A DNA stretch of 14,123 nt, taken from an uncultured Eubacteriales bacterium (GTDB taxonomy: Bacteria > Bacillota > Clostridia > Peptostreptococcales > Anaerovoracaceae). The DNA lies in contig CADBFL010000019.1 of the NCBI GenBank assembly GCA_902793875.1, forward strand, positions 8,555 through 22,677. Reading direction: 5' to 3'. Both the position numbers and the translations under genes were made by a program. The notes beneath the pieces are model-generated. The model did not search any database and had not been told where the DNA came from. It worked only from the letters and a program-made list of their open reading frames with translations. Positions 9,601-14,123 of the stretch are shown here, piece after piece (positions within the stretch are counted from its first letter, which is position 1; each line of letters opens with the position of its first letter).

Positions 9601-12600
9601 TATCTATGGAACCTTCCCTGATATATATGGCTCCGCCGTTTGCAGCGGTGTTGTCCTTTATTACCGGATCATCCCCTTCGCTGCCGGAAGTCTTTTCGAT
9701 AGTGATCGAGCCGCCTGTAGAGTAAATCGCTCCGCCGTTGCCCGTGCTTACGGCATTCTTGAGAACGCTGTCCTCTCTGATCTCAAGGGATCCTCCGTTC
9801 GTTATCATTGCGCTGTCCGCGCTGACAGAACTGCCGCCGTAGGCTTCACCATCAAGAATGACATTCTTCATGACGAGGGTCGATGTCTGGTAGTAATTCA
9901 CGAACATGCTGCCCGAAGTAAAACTGCTCTTGCGTCTTATTGTGGCGGTGTCGCCATCGCCCGAATACTTATGGACGACATCAGGTCCCTTGCCTGCCGT
10001 AGTGACCGTGACTTTATACCCCGCAGGTATGTCCAGGCTGTCCGTTGCAGGCATGGAGTAATCGAGCAGCATCTCGATCACAGGCTCGTTCATGGACTTT
10101 GCCTGAGCGAATGCCATCGCATCCTTCATGGTTGCAAACGGCTGCTCTATGGTTTTGCCTTCTTCTTCGTATGTGATCTTGCATACAGCCCTTGTGTTTT
10201 CGATCCTGGCCCTGCCGTCGGCGACCGGTATCGGCTTCACTTCGTTCGTGCAGATATACCCCGGAACCGCAAGCTCAGTAACGAATGCGGCAGTATCAGG
10301 CACTACGACCTTCAGAGGCACGTTCGGATCCCATTCCGATGATTCAGGGAACTTTTTCAGCGTTACGGTGCGTTCCCTCTCATCAGCGGAATCAAAATTA
10401 TCATTATCTGCATTGGCCGATGCTCTTACCCTGACAGGATCGCCGTTCTCGTCGAGGAACTGAAGAGTGATCTTTTCGGTCCCGCTGGACTTGTCATGTG
10501 TGGCCCCGTCGCTGTCATCATTCCATATTTTGTATATGTTCAGCTCGTCAGATGTCTCAGCTGTGAAGGCGGCAACGGTAGGATCGACGGTGGTTTTCGG
10601 CTGCAGCGCTCCTTTTACTCTGCTGCCGAAGTCTTTGATATCATCTTTTTCGACGTAGATCTCATCGCTTCCGCTTATGTTTACCTTTATGGCAAGGTCA
10701 TCTGTCTGCTCTATGTCTTTGTATCCGCCGTGTATCTCGAACTGCTTCTCATCGCCTTTCAGGATCACAAGTGAAAGCGAGTCACTGACGGCTTCGCCGG
10801 TGGTCTCGTCCAGCAGTGACAGATGCCCGCTGCTGTCGGTAATAACAGCCGTCGCCTTTTCTGTCTGTCCGGCCTCTTCTCCTGTGTAAATGCTGTTGAC
10901 GGTAAGCACATAGGCGGTCTGGTTATCTATGTTCAGGTTTGCGCTTCCTGCCGGCGTTTCTCTTGAATAAATGACATATACCGTATTGACGCCGGGCAGA
11001 GCGCCCTTATCTTCCGATCCGTCCTCACTGTAATGGACCCCGTTATTTCCCTGCTTCAGATAGAACTCATCCAGCTCATCGTAACCCGTGTCAGGAGCGG
11101 TATCCGGACCCAGGCCGAAGTAATGGAAGTAGCAGTCGTCGCTTATGACCGGAGGCGTCTTTTTGCCCTCGCCTCTGACCTGCTCCATTATGTCTTCATT
11201 GCTGTAGAACTTATCATCTCCGAGAATGAAGGCGGTGTCGTCAAGAGACGGCATCGATGCATAGGTCCCGTCGTTCTTCTTTTCTACGTATTTCACCTTG
11301 ACCGGTGAAGCCCAGAATATCTTTTTGCTGTCATTACCCCATCCGACGAGGCTGATCCCGTTGACTTTTGTCCTGTCGTTTCGGAATCCGGTAAGGCTTT
11401 CCTTTTCCACGCCCTCATCGAAAGAGCCGAAAATATCTCCCGACTCATGATGGCCGCTGCCGGCTATGTATAAGCCGATCGTCGCGTCCGAAAGCGATCC
11501 GGCCGCTTTGATCATCGAATCAGAATATTCTGCGATATATACGTTTCTCTCATTGTCGCCGCGTTTATTGCCGGTCACAGCCGGAGCGCCCTCAGAGCCC
11601 CCGAACTCAAGCTTTGCGTTGCCGGAGGCAGCATAAACGGCACCGTCATCATCAGATGATGGCGCGCATCCTGAAATACTGCCGCCTTCCATTGCAAATG
11701 TGCCGCCGCCCAGATATATCGCGCTGCCTTTGCCGGTCGCGCTGCAGTCCTTTATTTCGGCGCCGTCATTCATTGTGAGGCTTCCGGCCCCGATATTGAC
11801 CGCGCCGCCGTTGCCGGTCGCGCTGCAGTCCTTTATCCCGGCGCCGTCATTCATTGTGAGGCTTCCGGCAGCGATATTTACAGCGCCGCCGTTTTCCGCT
11901 TTGCCGTTTACCAGCTTCGCGGAGCTGTCAAGAGTAAGCTTGCTGCCACTGTCTGTAAGGGCCGCAATACCTTTGCTGTCATTGCCGTCGATCGTAATGT
12001 TTTCGAATGTTACATCGGCGCTGCCGAGATTGAACATATACTGTCCCGCCGACTCGCCCGGCCTGATCACGCAGCTCTCAACGGATCCTTCAGGTTCTAT
12101 TGTTACGTGACGGCTGTTGCTCCAGGTGAAGTTGTCTTCAGCCTTCAGTTCATACTCTTCTGCGCGGACCTCAATGATGACCGGGCCCGTGACTGGATCG
12201 CTGCCCTCGTCATCAGCATAAAGCTCCCCGTTCAGCACATCATGCGCTTCTTTCAGCGAGTTGAACTGCGCAGGTTCATATTGGCCCGGCTCCGATCCAT
12301 AATAAAGGATGTTATGATCGCTGTCCGTTATCTGGATCACGGAGGCAAAAACAACATTTACATTGTTCCATTTGCCGTTCCTGTAAGTGAATCCGTTTGC
12401 GCGCCACTGCGAATATGTTCCGTCGAAATAGATGGTAAGAGTGCTGATGTTCGGGCAGGTGAACTTGTCTTTCTTGACGCAGTCAGGCAGATAAAGAGCC
12501 TTCAGCTTTGAAGAGCCTGAGTTGCTGAATTTCAGCTCATTGATGCCGGAGCAGCCGCGAAGGTCCACTGTTTCAAGAGCAGTGTACGATGACAGATTCA

Positions 12601-13450
12601 CATTCGTGAACCTGCTGCAGTTCTTTGCATACAGGGTCTTGAGCGTACCGGTGCATGCGCCGAAATGAGACGGACTGGTGAAATTAGCCGAGTTTATTTT
12701 TGTGTCGGATATATCTATATATTCGATCTTATTACAGTTCGCAAATGCATTCTGTCCGAATCCTTCGAGCCCGGCATTGCCTGAAAAGTCCACTCTCTTC
12801 AGTATGCTGTTGACTGCCGGTTCACCGGTGGTTCCGGTCGCCTTGAACATATCGGCTCCCTGAGTGCCGCTGAGAGTTCCGCATCCGGATGCATCGATCT
12901 CATCAAGGTACATCGTACGGGTCAGCAGGTTCTGGGCAAGATATGTGATCCCAGGTTCTACAACGAGTTTGCGTATATACGGCGTTGATGTTCTTCTGTA
13001 TGCTGACCATGGAGTCGTTGTAACGCCGCTGCTGTAATCGGTCATCCTTCCCGACCCCGACAGTGTCATTACCCCTTCTTCATCTATCGTCCAGGTATTG
13101 GTCTGAGTGTCAGTACTGTCATTTTTCGGCCATGTGCCGCTGACCAGCACCGCGCCTCCCTTTGCGGTCATTTTTCCGCCTGTCTTCGATTCCGGGACTT
13201 TGTTTTTTTCTTCTTCAGCAGAGGCATCATCAGCCCCGCTGTTATCGTTCAGTCCGGAACCGGTCTCAGTATCAGTGTCAGTATCAGCATCAGCGTCATC
13301 GCCGGCGCCGGCATCGGGGTCCTGCTCCTGCACAGTATTTTCGCCTGTGGCGTACGAGAAACCGTCAATGCACGACAAAACGGTCCCGCTCATAGTCAGA
13401 ACCATTATCAGTGCCATCATTATGCCAAGAAACCTTTTATTTCTTTGCAA
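3611..13450 (-). CDS. Giant secreted surface protein: LRR, four beta-helix modules, rubredoxin, pilin domains
   Basis: A 3279-residue protein. TTG start at 13450 with G-rich Shine-Dalgarno; an in-frame TGA at 13496-13498 leaves no better start. Signal peptide: RNKR, hydrophobic core 7-26, cleavage near FSYA-T35 or at a marginal lipobox VLSC27. Order: Asp/Thr linker (40-90); BspA-like LRR (99-365, GTWPKN... preamble, then DEIDASGC, YIDISDT, ETVDLRGC); beta-helix modules at about 366-715, 1088-1630, 1900-2610 and 2615-3022. Each module has a header (CKV-DxxGT, IPAGY, ATIxR), stacked GGAIY/GGGVY rungs, an NDR motif and a closing aromatic KKxIW/IIYW motif. Linkers hold extra beta domains, including Cna_B-like 970-1068 (IYKIWNDD). 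A rubredoxin lies at 2115-2162. The C-terminus has a Spy0128-like domain (3027-3160) and a SpaA-like domain (3165-3255). No LPXTG or membrane anchor. Probable adhesin presented by the co-encoded pilins; ligand unknown. Confidence 0.93.
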   Translation of the reverse strand: MQRNKRFLGIMMALIMVLTMSGTVLSCIDGFSYATGENTVQEQDPDAGAGDDADADTDTDTETGSGLNDNSGADDASAEEEKNKVPESKTGGKMTAKGGAVLVSGTWPKNDSTDTQTNTWTIDEEGVMTLSGSGRMTDYSSGVTTTPWSAYRRTSTPYIRKLVVEPGITYLAQNLLTRTMYLDEIDASGCGTLSGTQGADMFKATGTTGEPAVNSILKRVDFSGNAGLEGFGQNAFANCNKIEYIDISDTKINSANFTSPSHFGACTGTLKTLYAKNCSRFTNVNLSSYTALETVDLRGCSGINELKFSNSGSSKLKALYLPDCVKKDKFTCPNISTLTIYFDGTYSQWRANGFTYRNGKWNNVNVVFASVIQITDSDHNILYYGSEPGQYEPAQFNSLKEAHDVLNGELYADDEGSDPVTGPVIIEVRAEEYELKAEDNFTWSNSRHVTIEPEGSVESCVIRPGESAGQYMFNLGSADVTFENITIDGNDSKGIAALTDSGSKLTLDSSAKLVNGKAENGGAVNIAAGSLTMNDGAGIKDCSATGNGGAVNIGAGSLTMNDGAEIKDCSATGKGSAIYLGGGTFAMEGGSISGCAPSSDDDGAVYAASGNAKLEFGGSEGAPAVTGNKRGDNERNVYIAEYSDSMIKAAGSLSDATIGLYIAGSGHHESGDIFGSFDEGVEKESLTGFRNDRTKVNGISLVGWGNDSKKIFWASPVKVKYVEKKNDGTYASMPSLDDTAFILGDDKFYSNEDIMEQVRGEGKKTPPVISDDCYFHYFGLGPDTAPDTGYDELDEFYLKQGNNGVHYSEDGSEDKGALPGVNTVYVIYSRETPAGSANLNIDNQTAYVLTVNSIYTGEEAGQTEKATAVITDSSGHLSLLDETTGEAVSDSLSLVILKGDEKQFEIHGGYKDIEQTDDLAIKVNISGSDEIYVEKDDIKDFGSRVKGALQPKTTVDPTVAAFTAETSDELNIYKIWNDDSDGATHDKSSGTEKITLQFLDENGDPVRVRASANADNDNFDSADERERTVTLKKFPESSEWDPNVPLKVVVPDTAAFVTELAVPGYICTNEVKPIPVADGRARIENTRAVCKITYEEEGKTIEQPFATMKDAMAFAQAKSMNEPVIEMLLDYSMPATDSLDIPAGYKVTVTTAGKGPDVVHKYSGDGDTATIRRKSSFTSGSMFVNYYQTSTLVMKNVILDGEAYGGSSVSADSAMITNGGSLEIREDSVLKNAVSTGNGGAIYSTGGSITIEKTSGSEGDDPVIKDNTAANGGAIYIREGSIDIKGGVSVTGNTSSATGSENDGNGGAIYIEDGDLSIEGGVKLNGNTAGGKDYDGTTPKGRGGAVYAEKGSVTFVKSGDDAPEIKKNRAGNGGAVYLNEASAEIGEDVIVGGASADANTATTSGGAIYAVKGLVSVDKNAAIKGNAAQNGNGGAIYSESGVVELQNGMTLSGNSAEGSETAGTGRGGAVYAGSGKITMYGGTISGNEASNGSAIYIESGTAEMNGGSVSDNTATDGGAVSTGEKDGKEGALVFAGSIKVRDNKKGSEDCNVFLDKDSDTMITADILGDESYIGVYVDGPLDGDLFKKRGQAGCRFATFNDTGAANLANFHNDRQSGLKAMAEANVKKVIWSSPLDVIVRYLPNYGNYPGGFPPVAEGTEKYNTEDLPLDKKYYPSSSTLSASQIADDLYEVSGITAPATFGGAYIKGEGDYAKYIKRIYWDSNEDSWMYETRSGSHKVDNTLVIYYSDPAYISIENNWKEHKLNISDISINGMTAVDSAGNAGYGYVVAKNGMTKETLDPIHKNSTDRTKDDLYLKPGESVKLLFPGACGKDFNVLAEGSDGGFDNLDAGNTTKLIYTDTSSPEGESEEDFTANTDFPVSKTTLSTAGDTFEVIFGGRKQICKVVDANGTEHPFTRIEKALTFIQSTDYHPAVEKTAAIEMLVDYLIPSSDHVVIPAGYDITLKTAAKTGGQYNYEGEGDRATISRDTNNAATLISNNASANNYPSLTIDGIIFDGRNIAGSTNGGAVSTKDCKVTVKDSEFKNFKARQGAALYVDYTINGATYAAGDNMSILTVDNTDFSECHSETTALKEGGGAIWTTARELLIGQNDRPGKYICNRCGYIYDIETGDPEHGVNPGTEWADIPENWKCPNCEAVKDQFEREGCDFYRCTASDQAGAVFHNILKPYATGTKTVMKYCTFEACEAKAAGAVETDAEDVRLEYSSAKNCKATQRNGGAFNIYSRNESDTQDLSKAAVIGCTFEDCHADDESRDNYGGGLRIAAKTEIRVEDCTFTNCSSKTGGAFAISNKNAETAIINGCTFNNCRSAVNGGGIYSLAKDITIGKYIDPVTQKEKRTSVNNCTATNGVGGGICLLRNIDGSIADLSYVTIQGCNAAGSREGGGGLYVNLWNVTVSNSVISENTSATNGGGVYDNAEGKVLIFDNCTISGNTAANQGGGVFTKANMTIRNNTMISGNSLTSDSKDDAAGVFMQNGRTLTVGAEGSTETDNSSIMDNATSSGARSNLRLWADNNGRNNVASVRVYSDLGGKIYVINAAAKGTQFGTSFKPGNADPTGFTDLDHVFEADDGSLYGIIHRADSETEPADSKKRIIWAAHPVCKVTDKDGNLLYLDEAGKTRPAVFDLLDDRSADGKPTSAFNLLRNNSLQLYKYNGEPYDGNEYCVKMLVEEYEAANYMVGGLSGSGTKITLTTESRTSAVEGDPYPYRGKPGTKATIKRSPGMNGNNALLEAKTDMDLTGIVLDGNRKNVNPTADTRILMVRTANVNVLIGKGAILQNADLKQNGSGVALNHGTLTIDEGGIIRNCHATANGGGVYIANSAKLKLINGKITGCESDAKGGGVYHNSGSAFEMSGGSISGCEAFSGGGLFLEGSRKFDMSGGEITGNKADEKGGGIAVHDKNSRIYLSGKVMITGNKVGRINNNIHLDVDSNDVINSVSMDGTRGITDPSSVIGVYVPDGPLLPAHGVEGAPFGTNRNTVTDAILLRCFVNDRGNLVGGIGQRPGIIYWVHDFSLKVSKTVNSDKASDKREQFTFFIYLLNKDGTAAKHINGTYGDITFRRGTANITLRSGDSRTAASLPAGLRYVVSENQTSLYQGYYTTYIEKGPSKTVQGTVTSGSIGENLEDPAALDRYQSLNHFVNSHTSATRRVIIKKVNSGYTPVSGRDFYVFRNSDSDYAVDGNGNTLNPRRNGSYQPLTSLSSSGVIWTGELPYGDYYLREDNGRWFYLIVDGKGTTKLNTSYGSYSEAKTALEAEKRQRNADD
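3680..4375 (-). other. C-terminal Spy0128-like and SpaA-like pilin domain pair
   Basis: Residues 3027-3160 match the Spy0128/FctA-like pilin pattern: SLKVSKTVNSD, QFTFFIYLLNKDG, ITLRSGDSRTAASLPAG, then RYVVSEN, GYYTTYIEKG and HFVN. Candidate isopeptide partners are Lys3035 (or Lys3032) and Asn3157, with Glu3105 as catalytic acid. Residues 3165-3255 follow a Cna_B/SpaA layout (VIIKKVNSGYTPVSGRDF, then TGELPYGDYYLRED). The protein then ends in a charged tail (EAEKRQRNADD) with no sortase motif. Bond formation is inference from family knowledge. Confidence 0.78.
4660..5050 (-). repeat. Beta-helix module 4 GGG-rung repeats
   Basis: Rungs read GSGVALNHGTLTIDEGG, NGGGVYIANSAKLKLING, KGGGVYHNSGSAFEMSGG, SGGGLFLEGSRKFDMSGG and KGGGIAVHDKNSRIYLSG. 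IxxC and ISGC/ITGC turns separate them. This is the shortest array, and it ends with VFxNDRG-like and IIYW boundary motifs before the C-terminal pilin domains. Confidence 0.85.
6010..7390 (-). repeat. Beta-helix module 3, cysteine-rich rungs flanking the rubredoxin
   Basis: Rungs here carry GGA/GGG motifs (NGGAVST, GGGAIWTT, AGAVFHN, NGGAFNI, GGGLRI, TGGAFAI, NGGGIYS, VGGGICL, GGGGLYV, NGGGVYD, QGGGVFT). Unlike the other modules many also have CxFxxC motifs (CDFYRC, CTFEAC, CTFEDC, CTFTNC, CTFNNC). Its rungs are longer and less regular than in module 2. The rubredoxin is inserted near its first third. Confidence 0.88.
6965..7108 (-). other. Rubredoxin domain embedded in beta-helix module 3
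   Basis: In the giant frame, residues 2115-2162 start KYICNRCGYIYDIETGDPE, continue through GVNPGTEW and IPENWKCPNC and end DQFE. This is a full-length rubredoxin: CxxCGY-YD, GDP, G-NPGT, W-CP-C and DQF signatures. The ligands C2118-x2-C2121 and C2151-x2-C2154 have the classical 29-residue spacing. Rubredoxins bind one Fe (or Zn) through four Cys and transfer one electron, normally in the cytoplasm. The codons are in frame with both flanks and there is no internal start, so it is a domain and not a separate gene. It follows ELLIGQNDRPG and precedes REGCDFYRC, a place where a sibling rung only has a short loop. Confidence 0.95.
8880..9745 (-). repeat. Beta-helix module 2, about ten GGAIY rungs
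   Basis: About ten rungs of 24-35 residues carry a GG-A-I/V-Y core: NGGAIYSTGGSITIE, NGGAIYIREGSIDIKGG, NGGAIYIEDGDLSIEGG, RGGAVYAEKGSVTFV, NGGAVYLNEASAEIG, SGGAIYAVKGLVSVD, NGGAIYSESGVVELQ, RGGAVYAGSGKITMYGG, NGSAIYIESGTAEMNGG and DGGAVSTGEKDG. SGN and GNT/GNA turns precede most of them. This is the most regular beta-helix of the four modules and has almost no cysteine, unlike module 3. Confidence 0.9.
10246..10543 (-). other. Cna_B-like linker domain between beta-helix modules 1 and 2
   Basis: Residues about 970-1068 read LNIYKIWNDDSDGATHDKS, then EKITLQFLDENGDPV, a VTLKKFP strand, VPGYICTNEV and a closing ARIENT. This follows the Cna_B pattern (KxWxDD, RP-like segment, strand pairs, Y-V-E-like, IxNT end). 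Such domains are rigid stalk spacers in Gram-positive surface proteins, often with isopeptide bonds. An intramolecular bond here is possible (Lys974 region with the final Asn), but the usual Glu is not obvious. Confidence 0.7.
11580..11905 (-). repeat. Beta-helix module 1 GG-rung repeats
   Basis: Successive rungs read NGGAVNIAAGSLTMNDG, NGGAVNIGAGSLTMNDG, KGSAIYLGGGTFAMEGG and DDGAVYAASGNAKLEFGG, with a period of about 27 residues. The GGA-aliphatic pattern is that of Pmp/adhesin-like right-handed parallel beta-helices. Two neighbouring rungs are nearly identical at DNA level (see the 81-bp repeat). Confidence 0.85.
11730..11891. repeat. Direct tandem duplication, 2 x 81 bp
   Basis: Copy 1 is 11730-11810 and copy 2 is 11811-11891. 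I count 6 differences in 81 bases, clustered in three pairs. The unit is exactly 27 codons, one beta-helix rung, so the frame is kept. All other rungs have diverged strongly, so this is the youngest duplication in the gene. Confidence 0.9.
12353..13156 (-). other. BspA-like leucine-rich repeat domain
   Basis: Residues about 99-366 of the giant protein begin with the preamble common in Firmicutes BspA-like proteins (SGTWPKN, TWTIDEEGVMTLSGSGRM, TPWSAYR, IRKLVVEPGITYL). About six irregular LRR units follow: LDEIDASGCGTL, LKRVDFSGNAGL, IEYIDISDTKI, LKTLYAKNCSRF, LETVDLRGCSGI and LKALYLPDC. BspA-type LRRs are linked to host-protein binding in some oral and gut bacteria; binding here is inference. 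The end, FDGTYSQWRANG, matches the usual close of such domains. Confidence 0.85.
13263..13302. repeat. Imperfect 6-bp repeat encoding Asp/Thr-rich linker
   Basis: The plus strand shows tcagta/tcagtg/tcagca units in a row, giving Asp-Ala and Asp-Thr pairs (DADADTDTDTE) just after the signal peptide of the giant protein. Because the unit is a multiple of three, slippage would change linker length and not the frame. Confidence 0.75.
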
Positions 13451-13454
13451 CAGT

Positions 13455-13462
13455 CCCCCCTT
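13455..13462 (-). promoter_or_regulatory. G-rich ribosome binding site deciding a TTG start
   Basis: On the minus strand AAGGGGGG lies four bases before the TTG at 13450. It is a strong purine match to the 16S anti-Shine-Dalgarno and supports the unusual TTG start. The nearest ATG codons are ten and more codons downstream, inside the signal peptide core, and would remove the RNKR basic region. Confidence 0.7.
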
Positions 13463-13499
13463 GACACCCTGCCGTACAAGCTTTATTAAGGAGTGTCAA
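13461..13499. promoter_or_regulatory. Inverted repeat TTGACAC...GTGTCAA in the 5' leader
   Basis: Arms 13461-13467 and 13493-13499 are perfect 7-bp complements, extended by one further pair after a mismatch, with a loop of about 23 nt. One arm touches the G-rich ribosome binding site. It could be an operator or an RNA hairpin that affects access to the ribosome binding site. No T-run follows, so it is not a normal terminator. Confidence 0.45.
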
Positions 13500-13526
13500 C
13501 AGCTGATCGCGGATCGGTTTATTTAC

Positions 13527-13553
13527 ATTATAAATCAGTTTATTTTACATCAA
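13527..13553 (-). promoter_or_regulatory. Candidate sigma-A-type promoter of the adhesin-pilin operon
   Basis: The minus strand has a consensus -10 TATAAT at 13527-13532 and a partial -35 TTGATG at 13548-13553 with a short 15-nt spacer (or CATTGA with 17). It sits in the most AT-rich stretch of the window. A start near 13520 would give a leader of about 70 nt that includes the inverted repeat. Confidence 0.45.
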
Positions 13554-13609
13554 TGAGCCCTGTGATTTCAATCTGTCAGGGACATATCGATTGTACACTT
13601 GAGCAAACA

Positions 13610-14123
13610 TCATTCTCCCTGAACCGCGGTTTTCGCCGACCTGCAGAACTCCTCGAATTCATCCGCAGGCATTGGCTTTGCGAAATAGTATCCCTGGAAG
13701 AACCTGCATCCGAAGCCGGAGAGCACGGAGAACTGCTTCTCCGTCTCGACGCCTTCCACGAGCGAGTCCATGCCGAGCATATCCACAAGGTCGATCAGGC
13801 TCTTGAGAATGATCTTTGCCCTCTCGTTGCCCTTTGAGTTCTGCAGAAAAGCCATGTCCAGCTTGATCAGATCTACCGGCATGTCCTTGAGCATGTTGAG
13901 AGACGAGTACCCGCTTCCGAAATCATCTATCTCTACGATGAATCCGTCCGACCTGAGCTGTCTTACGGTCTCGAGCCTCTCCTCGCTGTTGTTCATCACG
14001 ATCGACTCCGTGATCTCAAGTCTCAGATTTGCAGGGTCGATCCCGCAATCCCTGACGATGCCGCCGAGCTCGCTTCGTATGTCCAGGAAGTAAAAATCCA
14101 CAGGAGATATATTGACGGACAGG
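13610..14123 (-). CDS. EAL-domain cyclic-di-GMP phosphodiesterase (N-terminal part off window)
   Basis: The last 170 residues of a protein that continues beyond the right edge; the frame is open across 14102-14123 (LSVNISPVDF), so the GTG at 14101 is not the true start. EAL domains hydrolyse c-di-GMP to pGpG. Visible motifs in order: SVNIS, LEITES (metal-binding Glu), IDDFGSGYSSL (Asp-Asp metal ligands and loop), DLIKLD (catalytic Lys), LVEGVET (Glu) and FFQGYYFAKPMP (Gln). All are intact, so activity is expected; VEG replaces the more usual AEG. The EAL signature itself and any sensory or GGDEF part lie off the window. It lies upstream of the adhesin-pilin operon on the same strand with a 159-bp gap. 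Control of pili and surface adhesion by c-di-GMP is known in clostridia, but a link here is inference. Confidence 0.95.
   Translation of the reverse strand, partial: LSVNISPVDFYFLDIRSELGGIVRDCGIDPANLRLEITESIVMNNSEERLETVRQLRSDGFIVEIDDFGSGYSSLNMLKDMPVDLIKLDMAFLQNSKGNERAKIILKSLIDLVDMLGMDSLVEGVETEKQFSVLSGFGCRFFQGYYFAKPMPADEFEEFCRSAKTAVQGE

Larger units (their letters stand above)
13451..13609. other. Intergenic region between EAL gene and giant gene
   Basis: The 159-bp gap holds the promoter candidate, the inverted repeat and the ribosome binding site listed separately. Near the EAL stop there are weak inverted repeats (TCAGGGA at 13576-13582 with TCCCTGA at 13616-13622; CCCTG/CAGGG nearby), but none has a T-tract. 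I see no convincing Rho-independent terminator, so read-through from the EAL gene is possible. Confidence 0.6.

Noticed and set aside
8880..9745. Regular repeats of gctccgccgttg resembling a CRISPR array
   Set aside because: The units are short, imperfect, spaced irregularly and match the coding of GGAIY rungs in one open frame.
9100..12511. Long plus-strand open frames opposite the giant gene, several over 100 codons
   Set aside because: They are antisense shadows: low-complexity Pro/Ser/Arg-rich translations produced by the Gly/Ala repeats of the minus-strand frame, without ribosome binding sites or recognisable domains.
13471..13499. Second promoter with -35 TTGACA at 13494-13499
   Set aside because: The -10 at 17-nt spacing reads TACGGC, a poor match, and it would start transcription almost at the ribosome binding site.
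13576..13622. Inverted repeat TCAGGGA/TCCCTGA at the EAL gene end as a terminator
   Set aside because: The loop is over 30 nt, the arm overlaps coding sequence and there is no T-tract.

Overview
The window is about half G+C and comes from a Gram-positive anaerobe, most likely a Clostridia-class gut or rumen bacterium (Lachnospiraceae-like). This placement is inference. It rests on a BspA-type LRR preamble, Cna_B-like and Spy0128-like pilin domains, GLUG repeats and Firmicutes-style ribosome binding sites together in one locus. Every gene I can support is on the minus strand, so the biological order runs from right to left.

Right edge (13610-14123): the C-terminal part of an EAL-domain cyclic-di-GMP phosphodiesterase, cut by the window end. 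Next comes a 159-bp gap with an AT-rich promoter candidate, a TTGACAC/GTGTCAA inverted repeat and a G-rich ribosome binding site. A single 3279-codon gene (3611-13450, TTG start) follows. It encodes a secreted giant surface protein with, in order: a signal peptide, an acidic Asp/Thr linker, a BspA-like leucine-rich repeat domain, four large right-handed beta-helix modules of Pmp-like GGAIY rungs, interleaved Cna_B-like linkers, and a C-terminal Spy0128-like plus SpaA-like pilin pair. It has no LPXTG signal and no C-terminal membrane anchor. A complete 48-residue rubredoxin domain lies in the third beta-helix, with all four iron-ligand cysteines at classical spacing.

Left part (1-3607): four prepilin-like genes follow with spacings of 3 nt, 1-nt overlap, 1-nt overlap and 10 nt, so they almost certainly share one transcript with the giant gene. 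The first has a pilin-type N-terminus without Glu at +5. The second and third are small class III-like (type II secretion / type IV pilus) prepilins. The fourth is a prepilin fused to a long ectodomain ending in GLUG repeats, and it runs off the left edge.

Interpretation: this looks like a minor-pilin or pseudopilin tip operon headed by a very large secreted adhesin. The logic resembles the PilY1-minor pilin operons or the GspHIJK tip complex, but the protein families differ. An EAL enzyme encoded just upstream suggests a possible cyclic-di-GMP link. The embedded rubredoxin suggests that a surface protein carries a redox or structural iron site. No assembly ATPase, platform protein or prepilin peptidase gene is in the window.
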